From: an uncultured Collinsella sp.
Lineage (GTDB): Bacteria > Actinomycetota > Coriobacteriia > Coriobacteriales > Coriobacteriaceae
Assembly (NCBI GenBank): GCA_900542305.1
Contig: UQMU01000010.1
Span: 1-57,656, forward strand
DNA: 57,656 bases
Reading direction: 5' to 3'
In this document: piece after piece, positions 46,449 to 55,477 of the stretch
Position numbering within the stretch: position 1 is the stretch's first letter
Layout of the letters: each line of letters starts with the position of its first letter
Made by a program: the position numbers and the translations under genes
Notes under the pieces: model-generated
What the model was told of the DNA's origin: nothing
Database searches by the model: none
The model's input: only the letters and a program-made list of their open reading frames with translations

Positions 46449-47102
46449 CTACCCCCTCAGCTCGGACAGGTCGCGCGCATCGAGCGAGTGGGAGTCGTCC
46501 CAAATGCGACGCACGACGATGGACATGATGATGACGGCAAAGATGGCGTCGGTGGCGATACCGATCTCGATGATCTCGGGAGCGGTGGGGGCCAAAAGCG
46601 CGAGCGTCACATGGCTGCCGTTTTCCATAAGGCAGTATCCAAAGATCTGCTTCATGATGTTGCGCTGCGAGATGATGCAGGTGAGGCCCACAAAGAAGTG
46701 AGCGAAGCTAATAGCGAGCGCAGGCGTTGCGACCTCGGCCGTGGGCAGGCTGATCTGCGTCACGACGGCAAAGCAGATCGCGACCTCCACGGCGATGATG
46801 CAAATGGCCCACGCAGGCTTAAGGCCGGCCTTGAGCGATGCGTCGCTCGGCTCACCCATCTTCTTGTATGCGCGGTTGAGGATATAAGGGACCAGGACGA
46901 CCTTGGTGATAAAGGCAGATCCGGCCCACATAAGCAGCTCCTGCGCACCGGTAGTGGCACCGAGCGTGGCGAGCAGTCCCACGAGCACCAGCGACTGCAC
47001 TGCATACCAGCTGATGGCATGCTTGATGTTCTTGGAGACGACCACCATGGTGGACGTGACGATCAGAAGGCCGCCAAGGATGTTGACGATCGAATAACCC
47101 AT
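46449..47102 (-). CDS. hyfE: Formate hydrogenlyase membrane subunit HyfE
   Basis: A 217-residue protein with around six to seven hydrophobic segments. The C-terminal half matches the NuoK/HyfE pattern (SQRNIMKQIFGYCLMENGSH), with Glu in the membrane as in the NuoK family. It starts MGYSIVNILGGLLIVTSTMV. It lies between hyfD and hyfF in the same order as E. coli hyf, and its absence in the simpler hyc operon is what makes this system Hyf-like. Confidence 0.88.
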   Translation of the reverse strand: MGYSIVNILGGLLIVTSTMVVVSKNIKHAISWYAVQSLVLVGLLATLGATTGAQELLMWAGSAFITKVVLVPYILNRAYKKMGEPSDASLKAGLKPAWAICIIAVEVAICFAVVTQISLPTAEVATPALAISFAHFFVGLTCIISQRNIMKQIFGYCLMENGSHVTLALLAPTAPEIIEIGIATDAIFAVIIMSIVVRRIWDDSHSLDARDLSELRG

Positions 47103-47115
47103 GTCGTTCTACCTC

Positions 47116-48573
47116 CTAACCGATCCAGCTGGCCGAAAGCGGGCCGCTGACGATGACCATGATGATGAGCACGATGAACACAAACGCCATCGCGCGGGGA
47201 AGCGGGGCTCCCGCAGCGACCTCTTCGCTCGGCTCGCCGGGCAGGCAATAGCCCATCCACTTGAGGAACCAGGCGAAGGTGGCGACGGTCTCGGCGACCA
47301 TGATGCACACGAGCACCAGGATCGCGACGTTGCCGGCACCCACGGAGAAGCCACCGGCGATGATCTGGAACTTCGAGAAGAACGTGTTCATGGGCGGCAC
47401 GCCAGCAATGGCGAGTGCCGCGACACCAAAGCCCACGCCCGAGATCGGGTACTTCTTTACGATGCCGCGAAGCTTGGGCAGCATACGCGTGCCGAGCGTA
47501 AAGGAGAACGAACCGGCGATCAGGAAGAACAGCGTCTTGGCGAAAGCGTGGTTAAAGATGTGGCACACGGCGCCATCAAAGGCCAGCTGGCTGCCAAAGA
47601 CCGAAAGGCCCAGACCAAAGAACACATAGGAGAGCTGAGCGATCGTGGAGAAGGCCAGCAGACGCTTCATGTCCTTTTGCGGCAGGTACATAAGGAAACC
47701 AAAGAGCATGGTGACCATGGCGTCGATAATGGCAACCCAGCCCACGATCTCGGGAATCTCGCCGGCAGAGACGAGTGCACGCGCGAACACGCACACGCCG
47801 ACTTTGACCATCGAGGCACCATGAAGGTAGGCCGAAACAGGCGTCGGCGCCTCCATGGCCGAAGGCAGCCACATGTACATGGGAACCTGTGCGGACTTGG
47901 CCCAGGCCGCAAACAGCACGAGCAAAAGGACGATAGCCTTGAGCTTGGCGTCGAGGCCGGCAATCGCGGTAATGGCGAAGGTGCCGGTGTGGGCAAACAC
48001 GATGGCAGCGCCCAGATACAGGCCGAGCGCACCGATATGCGTAATGATCAGGGCCTTCATGCCGGCCTTCTTGGCCGTAGGCGTCATGTAGTAGCTAATG
48101 AGGCCCCAAGAGCACGCACCCGTGATCTCAAAGAACACGAGCTGGCCCAAAAGGGTCGAGCTGTACACGAGGCCGGCCATGGCGCCGATGAAGGTCGCGA
48201 GGTACGCGTAGAAGCGACGACGCGGCGCATCGGGATGCTCACGGTTATTCTCGCTCATATAGGGAATCGAATAGATCACGACAAGCAGGCCGATACCCAC
48301 AAAGGCGGGCGCGAGCAGCGTGCTCATGCGATCGAAGGTGAATCCCATAACGAGGGTCTGCCCAAACGAGATCAGGGGGACCTGCGTGTCGGGCATGCCG
48401 GCGCCAGCGAAATTCGCGGCGAGGGCGATGGTGCAGACCGTCGAGACGGCGGCACCCAAAACGCTGAACCACTTGGCGTACGGACGGGGGAACAGGGCGA
48501 CGAGCACCGAGGCCACCATCGGGGCCGCGATAGCGACCAAGCCGAGAAGGGGCAGACTGACTGCAAATGACAT
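47116..48573 (-). CDS. hyfD: Formate hydrogenlyase membrane subunit HyfD (NuoL/M/N-like)
   Basis: A 485-residue antiporter-type protein with about fourteen segments. Characteristic parts: LGQLVFFEITGACSWGLISYY (Glu near residue 149), KSAQVPMYMWLPSAMEAPTPVSAYLHGASMVKVGV (Lys and His) and KDMKRLLAFSTIAQLSYVFF. It belongs to the ion-translocating set HyfB, HyfD, HyfF. Placed between hyfC and hyfE. Low-complexity overlaps on the other strand are not genes. Confidence 0.9.
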   Translation of the reverse strand: MSFAVSLPLLGLVAIAAPMVASVLVALFPRPYAKWFSVLGAAVSTVCTIALAANFAGAGMPDTQVPLISFGQTLVMGFTFDRMSTLLAPAFVGIGLLVVIYSIPYMSENNREHPDAPRRRFYAYLATFIGAMAGLVYSSTLLGQLVFFEITGACSWGLISYYMTPTAKKAGMKALIITHIGALGLYLGAAIVFAHTGTFAITAIAGLDAKLKAIVLLLVLFAAWAKSAQVPMYMWLPSAMEAPTPVSAYLHGASMVKVGVCVFARALVSAGEIPEIVGWVAIIDAMVTMLFGFLMYLPQKDMKRLLAFSTIAQLSYVFFGLGLSVFGSQLAFDGAVCHIFNHAFAKTLFFLIAGSFSFTLGTRMLPKLRGIVKKYPISGVGFGVAALAIAGVPPMNTFFSKFQIIAGGFSVGAGNVAILVLVCIMVAETVATFAWFLKWMGYCLPGEPSEEVAAGAPLPRAMAFVFIVLIIMVIVSGPLSASWIG

Positions 48574-48588
48574 TGTTTCTCCCTTCTC

Positions 48589-49515
48589 CTACACGCCTAC
48601 GACCACGAAGACAAACGCCAGAACGGCGATGCCCACAACGGCCCAGGTCTGATTGCCAAGCACCTTAAAACGCGAGCGCGAGCAGGAGTTCTCGATCACG
48701 CCGCACACGACAAAGTCGATCAGGCACTTCACCAGGAAGATGACCGCGCCCAGAACGGCGGCAGCGCCCACGGTCGCGGGCTCGCCCCAGGGGACGAAGA
48801 TCGCGCAGAACCAGGCGACGACCAGGACCTGCTTCATGGACATGGCGAGCTTTGCCATCGCAAGCGACGGGCCGGAAAGCTCGGCGAGCGGACCTTCCTG
48901 AAGCTCCTGCTCGGCCTCGGCCTGATCAAACGGCAACTTGCCGAGTTCCATGTAGCAGGCGATCGCAAAGGCGATGCCGGCGAGGATCACGGCGACCGGC
49001 GCGTCGATGGCGCCCGTCATGATGTGCTGACCCATGGTGGCGATGTCGGTGGAACCGCACACCAGGGCGGCGGCAAACAGTGCCAGCAGCATGGACGGCT
49101 CGATGAGCACGCTCATGAGCAGCTCGCGGACGCCGCCGATACCGGCGTAGGCGTTGGACGAATCCACACCGCAGAGGGCGAAGAAGAAACGGGCGAGCGC
49201 CAGGCTGTACATGATGGTGATGGCGTCACCAAAGACCGGGATGGGGCTTTGTGCCGTAAAGAGCGGCAGACCCATCGCGAGCATAAAGGCGACGGCGAAG
49301 AACAGCGGCGGCATGATGCGCAGCGCAAAGCTCGCATCCTCGCTCTGGGACTCGGGGCGCGCAAAGAGCTTGGCCAGGTCGCGGTAGTCCTGCATGATGC
49401 TGGGGCCACGACGGTTGTGCATCTTGGCGCGGATCACGCGGCCGAGACCGGAGAAGAACGGTGCGACGGCCATGACGACCACGCCCTGCAGAACGGCAAG
49501 TACGATGTTGTTCAT
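48589..49515 (-). CDS. hyfC: Formate hydrogenlyase membrane subunit HyfC (NuoH/HycD-like)
   Basis: A 308-residue protein with eight hydrophobic segments and the NuoH family signatures: GLGRVIRAKMHNRRGPSIMQDYRDLAKLF near the start and ELGKLPFDQAEAEQELQEGPLAELSG near residue 205, the latter with the conserved acidic residues that couple electron transfer to ion movement. It anchors the hydrogenase module to the membrane arm. It follows hyfB by twelve bases. Confidence 0.92.
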   Translation of the reverse strand: MNNIVLAVLQGVVVMAVAPFFSGLGRVIRAKMHNRRGPSIMQDYRDLAKLFARPESQSEDASFALRIMPPLFFAVAFMLAMGLPLFTAQSPIPVFGDAITIMYSLALARFFFALCGVDSSNAYAGIGGVRELLMSVLIEPSMLLALFAAALVCGSTDIATMGQHIMTGAIDAPVAVILAGIAFAIACYMELGKLPFDQAEAEQELQEGPLAELSGPSLAMAKLAMSMKQVLVVAWFCAIFVPWGEPATVGAAAVLGAVIFLVKCLIDFVVCGVIENSCSRSRFKVLGNQTWAVVGIAVLAFVFVVVGV

Positions 49516-49527
49516 GCTCTCCCCTCC

Positions 49528-51546
49528 TTAACCCATTTGCACGGCGAGCACGAGGAACACCACGAGTGCCGCGACGATGTAGCAGATATAGATGCTGTAG
49601 TTGCCGCCCTCGAGCTTAGTCGCGAGGTCGGCGAGCTTCTCGACACCCTTATGCGGGGCATCGACGAGAACCTTGTCGGGTACAGGCTCCACAGCCTCGG
49701 CCACACCGGTGAGCTTCTGGAAGAAGTGCGCGATGGACCAGCAGACGGCCGTGCAGCGGTCGCGCAGCGTGTAGAGCGGCTGCATAAACCAGGACACCTC
49801 GGAAGCAAAGGTCGTGGCCACGACGGGCATATGCTCGTTGGGAGCATAGCCACATGCCCACGGCTGGGACTTCTGCACTTTGCCGACGGTCTTGAGCTTG
49901 CGATAACCGCAGGCAAGGCCGACAAGCACCACAAGCGCAATGGCGATCGCGGGCGTGGAGGTGGCAGCGCCGGAGTACTGGTTCATGAGCTCCATGCCCT
50001 CGGCGGCAAACACGCCACCGTACGGATGCAGCACGGACGCGGCGACATCGACCAGCACGGGAGCGATCACGGGAGCGCCAATGCCCAGCACGACGCAGAT
50101 GGCCGCGAGCAGGCCCTGCGCAAACACCATGGGGGCGGGAACCTCCTTGGCATTGGCCGCGGCCTCGGAGCGGGGCGCGGAGGCAAAGGAGACGCCATAG
50201 GCCTTGACGAAGCACGTGACAGCCAGCGCACCGGTAATGGCCAGCGCGACGGCAGCGAACACAGCCACGATCATGACGGCCTTGTCGCCCTGCATGGCGG
50301 CGTTAAAGAGCGACTGGTAGGTAAACCACTCGGACACAAAGCCGTTGAAGGGCGGGATGGCCGAGATGGCAAGCGCGCCAATAAGGAAGCAGATGGCCGT
50401 AGCCGGCATACGACGGAACAGGCCGCCCATCTTCTCCATATTGCGCGTACCCGTGGAGTACAGCAGCGCACCGGCGCCCAAGAACAGCTCGCCCTTAAAC
50501 ATCGCGTGGTTAAACGTGTGGTAGAGGGCGGCCATCAGAGCCAGGACGGCGATGCCGACCGAGTTGAGTGCCATGGCGGCCATGGAAGCGCCGACGCCGA
50601 GCAGAATGATGCCGATGTTCTCGACGGAGTGATAGGCCAGCAGGCGCTTGATGTCATGCTCCTGCAGGGCGAATGCCACGCCGAGGACCGACGAGATCGC
50701 ACCGAAGACCATAACCATAAGACCCCACCAGACCTGAACGCCCGAGGCGGAGAGCAGGTCGAGGCCCACCTTGAGGATGCCGAAGATACCGATCTTGATC
50801 ATGCCGCCGGACATGAGGGCCGACACGTTGGACGGCGCCTCGGGATGTGCCTTGGGCAGCCAGCCGTGCAGCGGGATGATACCGGCCTTGGCGCCAAAGC
50901 CAAAGAAGGCGAGCACGAAGCACACGGATGCGACAGCGGGGCTAAACTGCGTAGCGCGGAAATCCGCAAAGGCAAACGAGCCACCGGCGAAGTTGGTCAT
51001 GGTGAGGAAGCTCGCCATGATGAGCACAAAACCCACGTGCGCGATCACAAAGTAGAGCCAACCGCCATGGATGGAGTTCTCGTTCTCCTCGATCACGACC
51101 AAGAAGTACGAGGTCAGCGACATGAGCTCAAAGGCGACCAGGAACCAAAACACGTTGTCGGCGGTGATGACGAGCATCATGGACGCCACGAAGGTGTTAA
51201 AGAAGAAGCCGGCGCGGCCCTTTTTGCCCGGGTACTCATCAAAGTAGTTGAGACCGTAGATCGAACCGGCAAACGCGAGCACCGAGATGAGCGCCACGAA
51301 CAGGCCGGACAGCTGATTGAGCAGCAGCTGGAAATGGGCAAACGGGAAGAACACGATGGTGTCGACCGACGTGACATCGCCCAGCACGGCCTGGATACCG
51401 GCCACAAACGAAAGCACCGCGGCGACGGCGCCGATAAGGCAGCCGGCGGTCTTGGCGGCGTTATCGGCCTTGATCAGCAGAACCGAGGCGAGCGCACCGA
51501 TGCACGAGACGGCAAGCGATGCGATAAACAGCGTCATGCTATCCAT
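49528..51546 (-). CDS. hyfB: Formate hydrogenlyase membrane subunit HyfB (NuoL/HycC-like)
   Basis: A 672-residue protein, the largest of the three antiporter-like subunits, with about sixteen membrane segments. Typical segments: VFWFLVAFELMSLTSYFLVV (Glu), KAGIIPLHGWLPKAHPEAPSNVSALMSG (Lys and His), KRLLAYHSVENIGIILLGVG and a long C-terminal extension with AMEGDK-like loops and an end helix, as in E. coli HycC/HyfB. It overlaps the end of hyfA by eight bases (ATGGATAG), so translation is coupled. Confidence 0.92.
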   Translation of the reverse strand: MDSMTLFIASLAVSCIGALASVLLIKADNAAKTAGCLIGAVAAVLSFVAGIQAVLGDVTSVDTIVFFPFAHFQLLLNQLSGLFVALISVLAFAGSIYGLNYFDEYPGKKGRAGFFFNTFVASMMLVITADNVFWFLVAFELMSLTSYFLVVIEENENSIHGGWLYFVIAHVGFVLIMASFLTMTNFAGGSFAFADFRATQFSPAVASVCFVLAFFGFGAKAGIIPLHGWLPKAHPEAPSNVSALMSGGMIKIGIFGILKVGLDLLSASGVQVWWGLMVMVFGAISSVLGVAFALQEHDIKRLLAYHSVENIGIILLGVGASMAAMALNSVGIAVLALMAALYHTFNHAMFKGELFLGAGALLYSTGTRNMEKMGGLFRRMPATAICFLIGALAISAIPPFNGFVSEWFTYQSLFNAAMQGDKAVMIVAVFAAVALAITGALAVTCFVKAYGVSFASAPRSEAAANAKEVPAPMVFAQGLLAAICVVLGIGAPVIAPVLVDVAASVLHPYGGVFAAEGMELMNQYSGAATSTPAIAIALVVLVGLACGYRKLKTVGKVQKSQPWACGYAPNEHMPVVATTFASEVSWFMQPLYTLRDRCTAVCWSIAHFFQKLTGVAEAVEPVPDKVLVDAPHKGVEKLADLATKLEGGNYSIYICYIVAALVVFLVLAVQMG

Positions 51547-52162
51547 TGTTTACGCTCCCTTCTGCTTTCTCGGACAGGCCCTGGGCCACAGCGGTAACGT
51601 CGACGACCGGACCGTTTTCGATCGAGCGCAGGCGCTTGGCCTCGTCGAGCTCGCGATCGGCCGCGCCGCCCATGACGGTCAGCGCCTTGGTGGGGCACGC
51701 CGCCACACAATGCGGGCCGTCCGGATCGAAGGCGCACAGGTCGCACTTGATAGCGCAGGTGTACTGGCCGGGAGCCCACGTAAGCAGGCTGCTCAGGGAC
51801 TTAGGATACGAAGGCGTCGGGTCGCACATGCCTGCGACACCGGCGATAGACGTGCCATCGGGATGGATGGCTCCGAAGGGGCACGCGATGGCGCACAGCC
51901 TGCACCCGATGCACTCCTGCTCCTTGACGTGGATGCGATCGCCATCGTGCTCGATGGCATTCACCGGGCAAACCTCGGCGCAGGGGGCACCCTCGCAATG
52001 GTGGCAGGCAAGGGCGGCCGAAATACCGCCGGTCTTCACGAGCGCCAGGCGCGGCGTATCCTGAAGACCCTGCATCCGGTGGGCGTCGGCACAGGCGGAC
52101 TGGCATGTTCCGCAGCCGATGCACCTCTCCGGGTTGATGTCGATGAAGCGGTTCATCCCCAC
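51539..52162 (-). CDS. hyfA: Formate hydrogenlyase ferredoxin-like subunit HyfA
   Basis: A 207-residue polyferredoxin of the HycB/HyfA/DmsB type. Four [4Fe-4S] motifs: CIGCGTCQSACADAHR, CHHCEGAPCAEVCPVNAIE, CIGCRLCAIACPFGAI and CAIKCDLCAFDPDGPHCVAACPTKAL. It takes electrons from FdhF and passes them to HyfH. The ATG at 52162 has GGAAGT close by; ATG 52156 is three bases in frame away. A strong hairpin precedes it (52179-52213). Confidence 0.93.
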   Translation of the reverse strand: MGMNRFIDINPERCIGCGTCQSACADAHRMQGLQDTPRLALVKTGGISAALACHHCEGAPCAEVCPVNAIEHDGDRIHVKEQECIGCRLCAIACPFGAIHPDGTSIAGVAGMCDPTPSYPKSLSSLLTWAPGQYTCAIKCDLCAFDPDGPHCVAACPTKALTVMGGAADRELDEAKRLRSIENGPVVDVTAVAQGLSEKAEGSVNNG

Positions 52163-52178
52163 TTCCTTTCAAAATAAC

Positions 52179-52213
52179 GGGCCGGGCTCCCGAACGTACG
52201 GGACGCCCGGCCC
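52179..52213. terminator. Strong intergenic hairpin between fdhF and hyfA
   Basis: GGGCCGGGC (52179-52187) pairs with GCCCGGCCC, and TCCCG with CGGGA inside, so 14 pairs with one bulged base. On the minus strand only a weak T-rich stretch (GTTATTTT) follows. It may slow or partly stop transcription, or set mRNA stability between fdhF and hyfA. Confidence 0.6.
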
Positions 52214-52234
52214 AAATAGCCAACGAGAACGTGA

Positions 52235-54457
52235 CTACACGATTTGGTTCACGTGCGTCTCGTCGTCGAACTTGGCGGCGCCGGGCTCAACGTCCTGGGG
52301 AGCGGCGGCGTCCACCAGAGCCTGCTTGAGCTCGGTGTACTGACGCTCGACCTCGCCCTCGGCCCAGACCTGGTCGGCGATAGCGTCGACCTGGCAGGCG
52401 GAGAACTTGTCCTCGGGCGTATGCGAGACCGGGTCGACCTTGTGCATGGTCAGCTCGTTGCACTTGCCGATCCACCACTGGTAGGTCATGTAGACCGTGC
52501 CCTTATTGATGCGATCGCTTATGTCGGCGCGGCTATATACCTGGCCACGGCGGCTGTGGACCGAGACGATGTCGCCATTCTTGATGCCGCGTGCCTGGGC
52601 GTCCGCGGGATTCATGCGGACAAAGCCGGGCTCGTCGGCAAGTAGCGCCAGCGTCTTGCAGTTGCCGGTCATCGAGCGGCAGCTGTAGTGGCCGACCTCG
52701 CGGACGGTGCACAGGATGAGCGGGTACTCATCGTCGGGAAGCTCGGAGGGCGCCTCCCAGTCGTGCGCCATCAGGTTGGCGCGGCCGTCCTTGGTGGTGA
52801 ACTTGCCACCAGCGAACATGTCGGGCGTACCGTGGTCGTTCACATCGGTGCTCTTGACCGGCCACTGGGCGTAGCCGCCCTCGGGAGCCATCTTCTCGTA
52901 GGTCGCGCCCACAAAGTTGGGGCACAGGCTAATGCACTCGTTCCAGATCTGCTCGGTGTTGTCGTAGTGCATGGGATAGCCCATGCGCGTAGACAGGTCC
53001 GCGAAGATCTCCCAGTCGTGACGGCACTCGCCCTTGGGCGGAACAGCCGCGTCAAAGTGCTGGAAGCTACGGTCGGATGCGGTAAAGACACCCTCGTGCT
53101 CGCCCCAAGAGGTAGCGGGCAGGATGACGTCGGCGAGCATGGTCGTCTGCGTCATAAAGATGTCCTGGCAAATGAACAGATCCAGCTCGGAGAGCGTCTT
53201 GCGCATACCGGCCGAATCGGGCTCGGTCTGCACCGGGTCCTCGCCGTAGTTGTAGAAGCAGTGCACCTTGCCCTCGTCGACCAGGTGGCCCAGGTCGGTG
53301 AGCTTGTAGCCCTCCTCGAGCGGGAGCTTTTCCTCGGGCACGCCCCAAGCCTTGGCAAACTTGGCACGCACTGCCGGGTCGGTGACCTTCTGGTAGCCAG
53401 GGTACAGGTTGGGCAGCATGCCCATATCGCAGGAGCCCTGGACGTTATTCTGACCACGCACGGGCGCGAGACCGGAATTGGGTTTGCCGATCTGGCCGGC
53501 AACGCAGGCGATGGAGGCGATGGTGTGCACCGTCTTCAGGTTCTGCTTCTGCTGGCATACGCCCATGCCCCAGCCAATGATGGCAGAGGGCTTCGCCGTG
53601 GCGTACATCTCGGCAGCTTGGTGGATCAGCGCGGGCTCGACACCCGTGATGTCCTGTACGGATTCGGGAGTGTAGTTCTTGATGGTCTCCCACCATTCGT
53701 CAAAGCCGTTCGTGTGTTCGGCGACGAATTCCTTGTCGTAGAGGCCATCGTTGACCAAGCAGTTGGCAAAGGCGTTGAGGAACGCGACGTTGCAACCGTT
53801 CTTGATCGGAAGGTAGAGATCGGCGATACGCGCGGTTTCGATATGGCGCGGGTCGGCGACGATGATCTTGCAACCCTTTTCTTTGGCTCGCACGATACGC
53901 CTTGCGACGATGGGGTGCGAATCGGCAGGGTTATAGCCGAAGAGGAAAATGCAGCCCGCATCCTCCATACCGGGGATGGAGCATGACATGCAACCTGAAC
54001 CAACCGTGTCCATCAGACCGAGGACAGTAGGGCCGTGTCAAGTACGGGCGCAGTTGTCCACGCTGTGGGCGCCGATGCACGCACGCGTAAACTTCTGCAT
54101 GACGTAGTTCGCCTCATTGCCGCCGCCTCGCGAAGAGCCGGTGGTCATGACAGCGTTAGGACCATATTCGTCAATTATGGCCTGCATCTTAGATGCGGTG
54201 AAATCCAGTGCCTCGTCCCAGCTTACGCGCTCAAGATCCGCGCCCTTAGTGCGGCGGATCATCGGGTGCAGTACGCGAGGAGTCAAGATCTTGGTGTCGT
54301 TGATGAAGTCGTAGCCGCTCATGCCCTTAAGGCACAGCTCGCTCTGATTGGTGATGCCGTTGAGCGGTTCGGTACCCACGACCTGGCCGTTTTGGACCAA
54401 GAGGTTAAACTGGCAACCGGCGCCGCAGTACGGGCAAATCACTTTATGCTTCTCCAT
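52235..54457 (-). CDS. fdhF: Formate dehydrogenase H, selenoprotein with in-frame UGA (Sec140)
   Basis: One gene of 740 codons read through a UGA at 54038-54040; a naive reading splits it into two pieces (54038-54508 and 52235-54013). The start ATG at 54457 (MEKHKVICPYCGAGCQF) has GGAGG five bases upstream. [4Fe-4S] ligands CPYCGAGCQFNLL and, 26 residues on, CLKG with the conserved Lys. The active-site region reads SVDNCART-U-HGPTVLGLMD, matching E. coli FdhF, where Sec is also residue 140. It oxidises formate to CO2 with bis-MGD and Mo-Sec. A SECIS-like hairpin follows the UGA. It is upstream of hyfA and downstream of hydN. Confidence 0.96.
54001..54040 (-). promoter_or_regulatory. SECIS element and selenocysteine codon of fdhF
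   Basis: After the UGA, 18 bases lead to a GGUCU loop: the stem TGTCC-TC and GA-TGGACA has one bulged U. The UGA-to-loop distance (18 bases) is the same as in E. coli fdhF, and the first seven bases after UGA (CACGGCC) are also identical. The bulged U is on the 3' side here, against the 5' side in E. coli. SelB binding is inferred. Confidence 0.85.
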
Positions 54458-54531
54458 GACACCCTCCTTCCTTTCTCTGCTACCGAATACTCGGTACTTA
54501 TTTGACAATCATTGGGCCTGTCGCCCGACGC

Positions 54532-55050
54532 TTACGCCTCGTTTTCGATGGTGGCGCGGGCACGCTCGGCAGTCAGCTCCGCCAAACGTTCCTCGTCTAC
54601 CAGGGTGAGGCCCTTGGTCGGGCACGCCTCGGCACACGCCGGACCGCCGGGACGGTCCACGCACAGGTCGCACTTGAGCACGAAGCTCTTAGTCTGCGAA
54701 CCCACTCGCACGTCACCCATCAAGACGGGGACCTGCGTGGTCGCCACGCTCACGGCGCCAAAGGGGCATGCCATGACGCAGCTCTTGCAGCCGATGCAGT
54801 TGTCCTCGTTGACGCCGATGCGATGGTTCTTTGGATCAAAGAACAAGGCGCCCGTAGGACAGGCCTTCGCGCACGGGGCATCCTCGCAATGATGGCAAGC
54901 CACCGGTGCGGAGATCTCGTACGTACGCGTCACGCGCAGGCGCGGCGCGGCGATGTTGCCGGGAATATCGTGTGCCTCGATGCACGCCGCCATACAGGTT
55001 TGACACCCAATGCAGCGTGAAGAATCAGCCACGACTCGTTTATTGCCCAT
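54532..55050 (-). CDS. hydN: HydN/HycB-type 4Fe-4S electron carrier
   Basis: About 172 residues from the ATG at 55050 (MGNKRVVADSSRCIGCQTCM), with AGGAGGGAG ahead; the frame continues to 55158 without a signal. Four [4Fe-4S] motifs: CIGCQTCMAACIEAHD, CHHCEDAPCAKACPTGALFF, CIGCKSCVMACPFGAV and CDLCVDRPGGPACAEACPTKGL. It belongs to the HydN/HycB/HyfA family and begins the operon, 74 bases before fdhF, so it probably takes electrons from FdhF. Because HyfA is also present there are two such ferredoxins. It could also serve a formate-dependent reaction separate from hydrogenase. Confidence 0.9.
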   Translation of the reverse strand: MGNKRVVADSSRCIGCQTCMAACIEAHDIPGNIAAPRLRVTRTYEISAPVACHHCEDAPCAKACPTGALFFDPKNHRIGVNEDNCIGCKSCVMACPFGAVSVATTQVPVLMGDVRVGSQTKSFVLKCDLCVDRPGGPACAEACPTKGLTLVDEERLAELTAERARATIENEA

Positions 55051-55201
55051 GTTGTTCACTCCCTCCTGAATCCCATGCCGGAGAGACCCTGTCGACGTTG
55101 CCCCGGACCGCCCGTGGTCCGGCATCGGCGTATCGAGTGCATGCGGCGAAACAGGCACTTCGATAGAATTCCTCCAACGATATACAGGTTAAATATACGC
55201 A

Positions 55202-55253
55202 GTTGCAGGTGGCAAACTTGAGCATACGACCTGCAATACGGGTGTATTGCAGG
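55202..55253 (-). promoter_or_regulatory. Operator candidate upstream of hydN
   Basis: A perfect 10-bp inverted repeat, CCTGCAATAC (55230-55239) and GTATTGCAGG (55244-55253) with a four-base gap. An additional half-site GTTGCAGG lies at 55202-55209, nearer hydN. About 150-200 bases upstream of the hydN start. A dimeric regulator could bind here; its identity is unknown. Confidence 0.55.
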
Positions 55254-55381
55254 GGTTTTGGCAGGTTGGGATTATTCTCTATAAGCTATAAAGGTGAGTG
55301 TATTACATGCGTACGCCTCAGAGATTTTTATGCGCTCTCATTTTGGATGTACTACGCTTGTATTCGTGTTTATGGTTATCA

Positions 55382-55421
55382 ACTTGAGTGAAATAAAGTA
55401 ATCGTTATAAGATGCTCAAGT
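55382..55421 (+). promoter_or_regulatory. Antitoxin promoter flanked by an inverted repeat
   Basis: TTGAGT (55384-55389) and TATAAG (55406-55411), 16 bases apart. The promoter is bracketed by ACTTGAG (55382-55388) and CTCAAGT (55415-55421). Another ACTTGAG lies at 55216-55222. This arrangement suits autorepression by the toxin-antitoxin complex. Confidence 0.6.
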
Positions 55422-55477
55422 ATCGGCACATGCCGCATTTGACCGACTATATTGCACGCTCATTAAGGGGACCAGTG

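Larger units (their letters stand above)
55051..55477. other. Divergent control region of the formate hydrogenlyase operon and the toxin-antitoxin pair
   Basis: 427 bases, AT-rich in the middle (about 55250-55420). It contains a hairpin in the hydN leader (CCGGACC 55103-55109 with GGTCCGG 55116-55122), the inverted repeat at 55230-55253, and the antitoxin promoter at 55384-55411. I could not identify a -24/-12 (sigma-54) promoter, although formate regulons often use one. No gene is seen. Confidence 0.6.

Noticed and set aside
49024..51597. Long plus-strand open frame (857 codons) opposite hyfB and hyfC
   Set aside because: Antisense shadow, rich in His, Glu and Asp with no domain.
52235..54508. 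fdhF as a pseudogene or two separate genes split by a stop
   Set aside because: The stop is UGA exactly at the selenocysteine position of FdhF, a SECIS-like hairpin follows, and selA, selB and tRNA-Sec are nearby.
55159..55260. Sigma-54 promoter for hydN
   Set aside because: No GG-N10-GC pair in the TGGCAC/TTGC context was found by eye.
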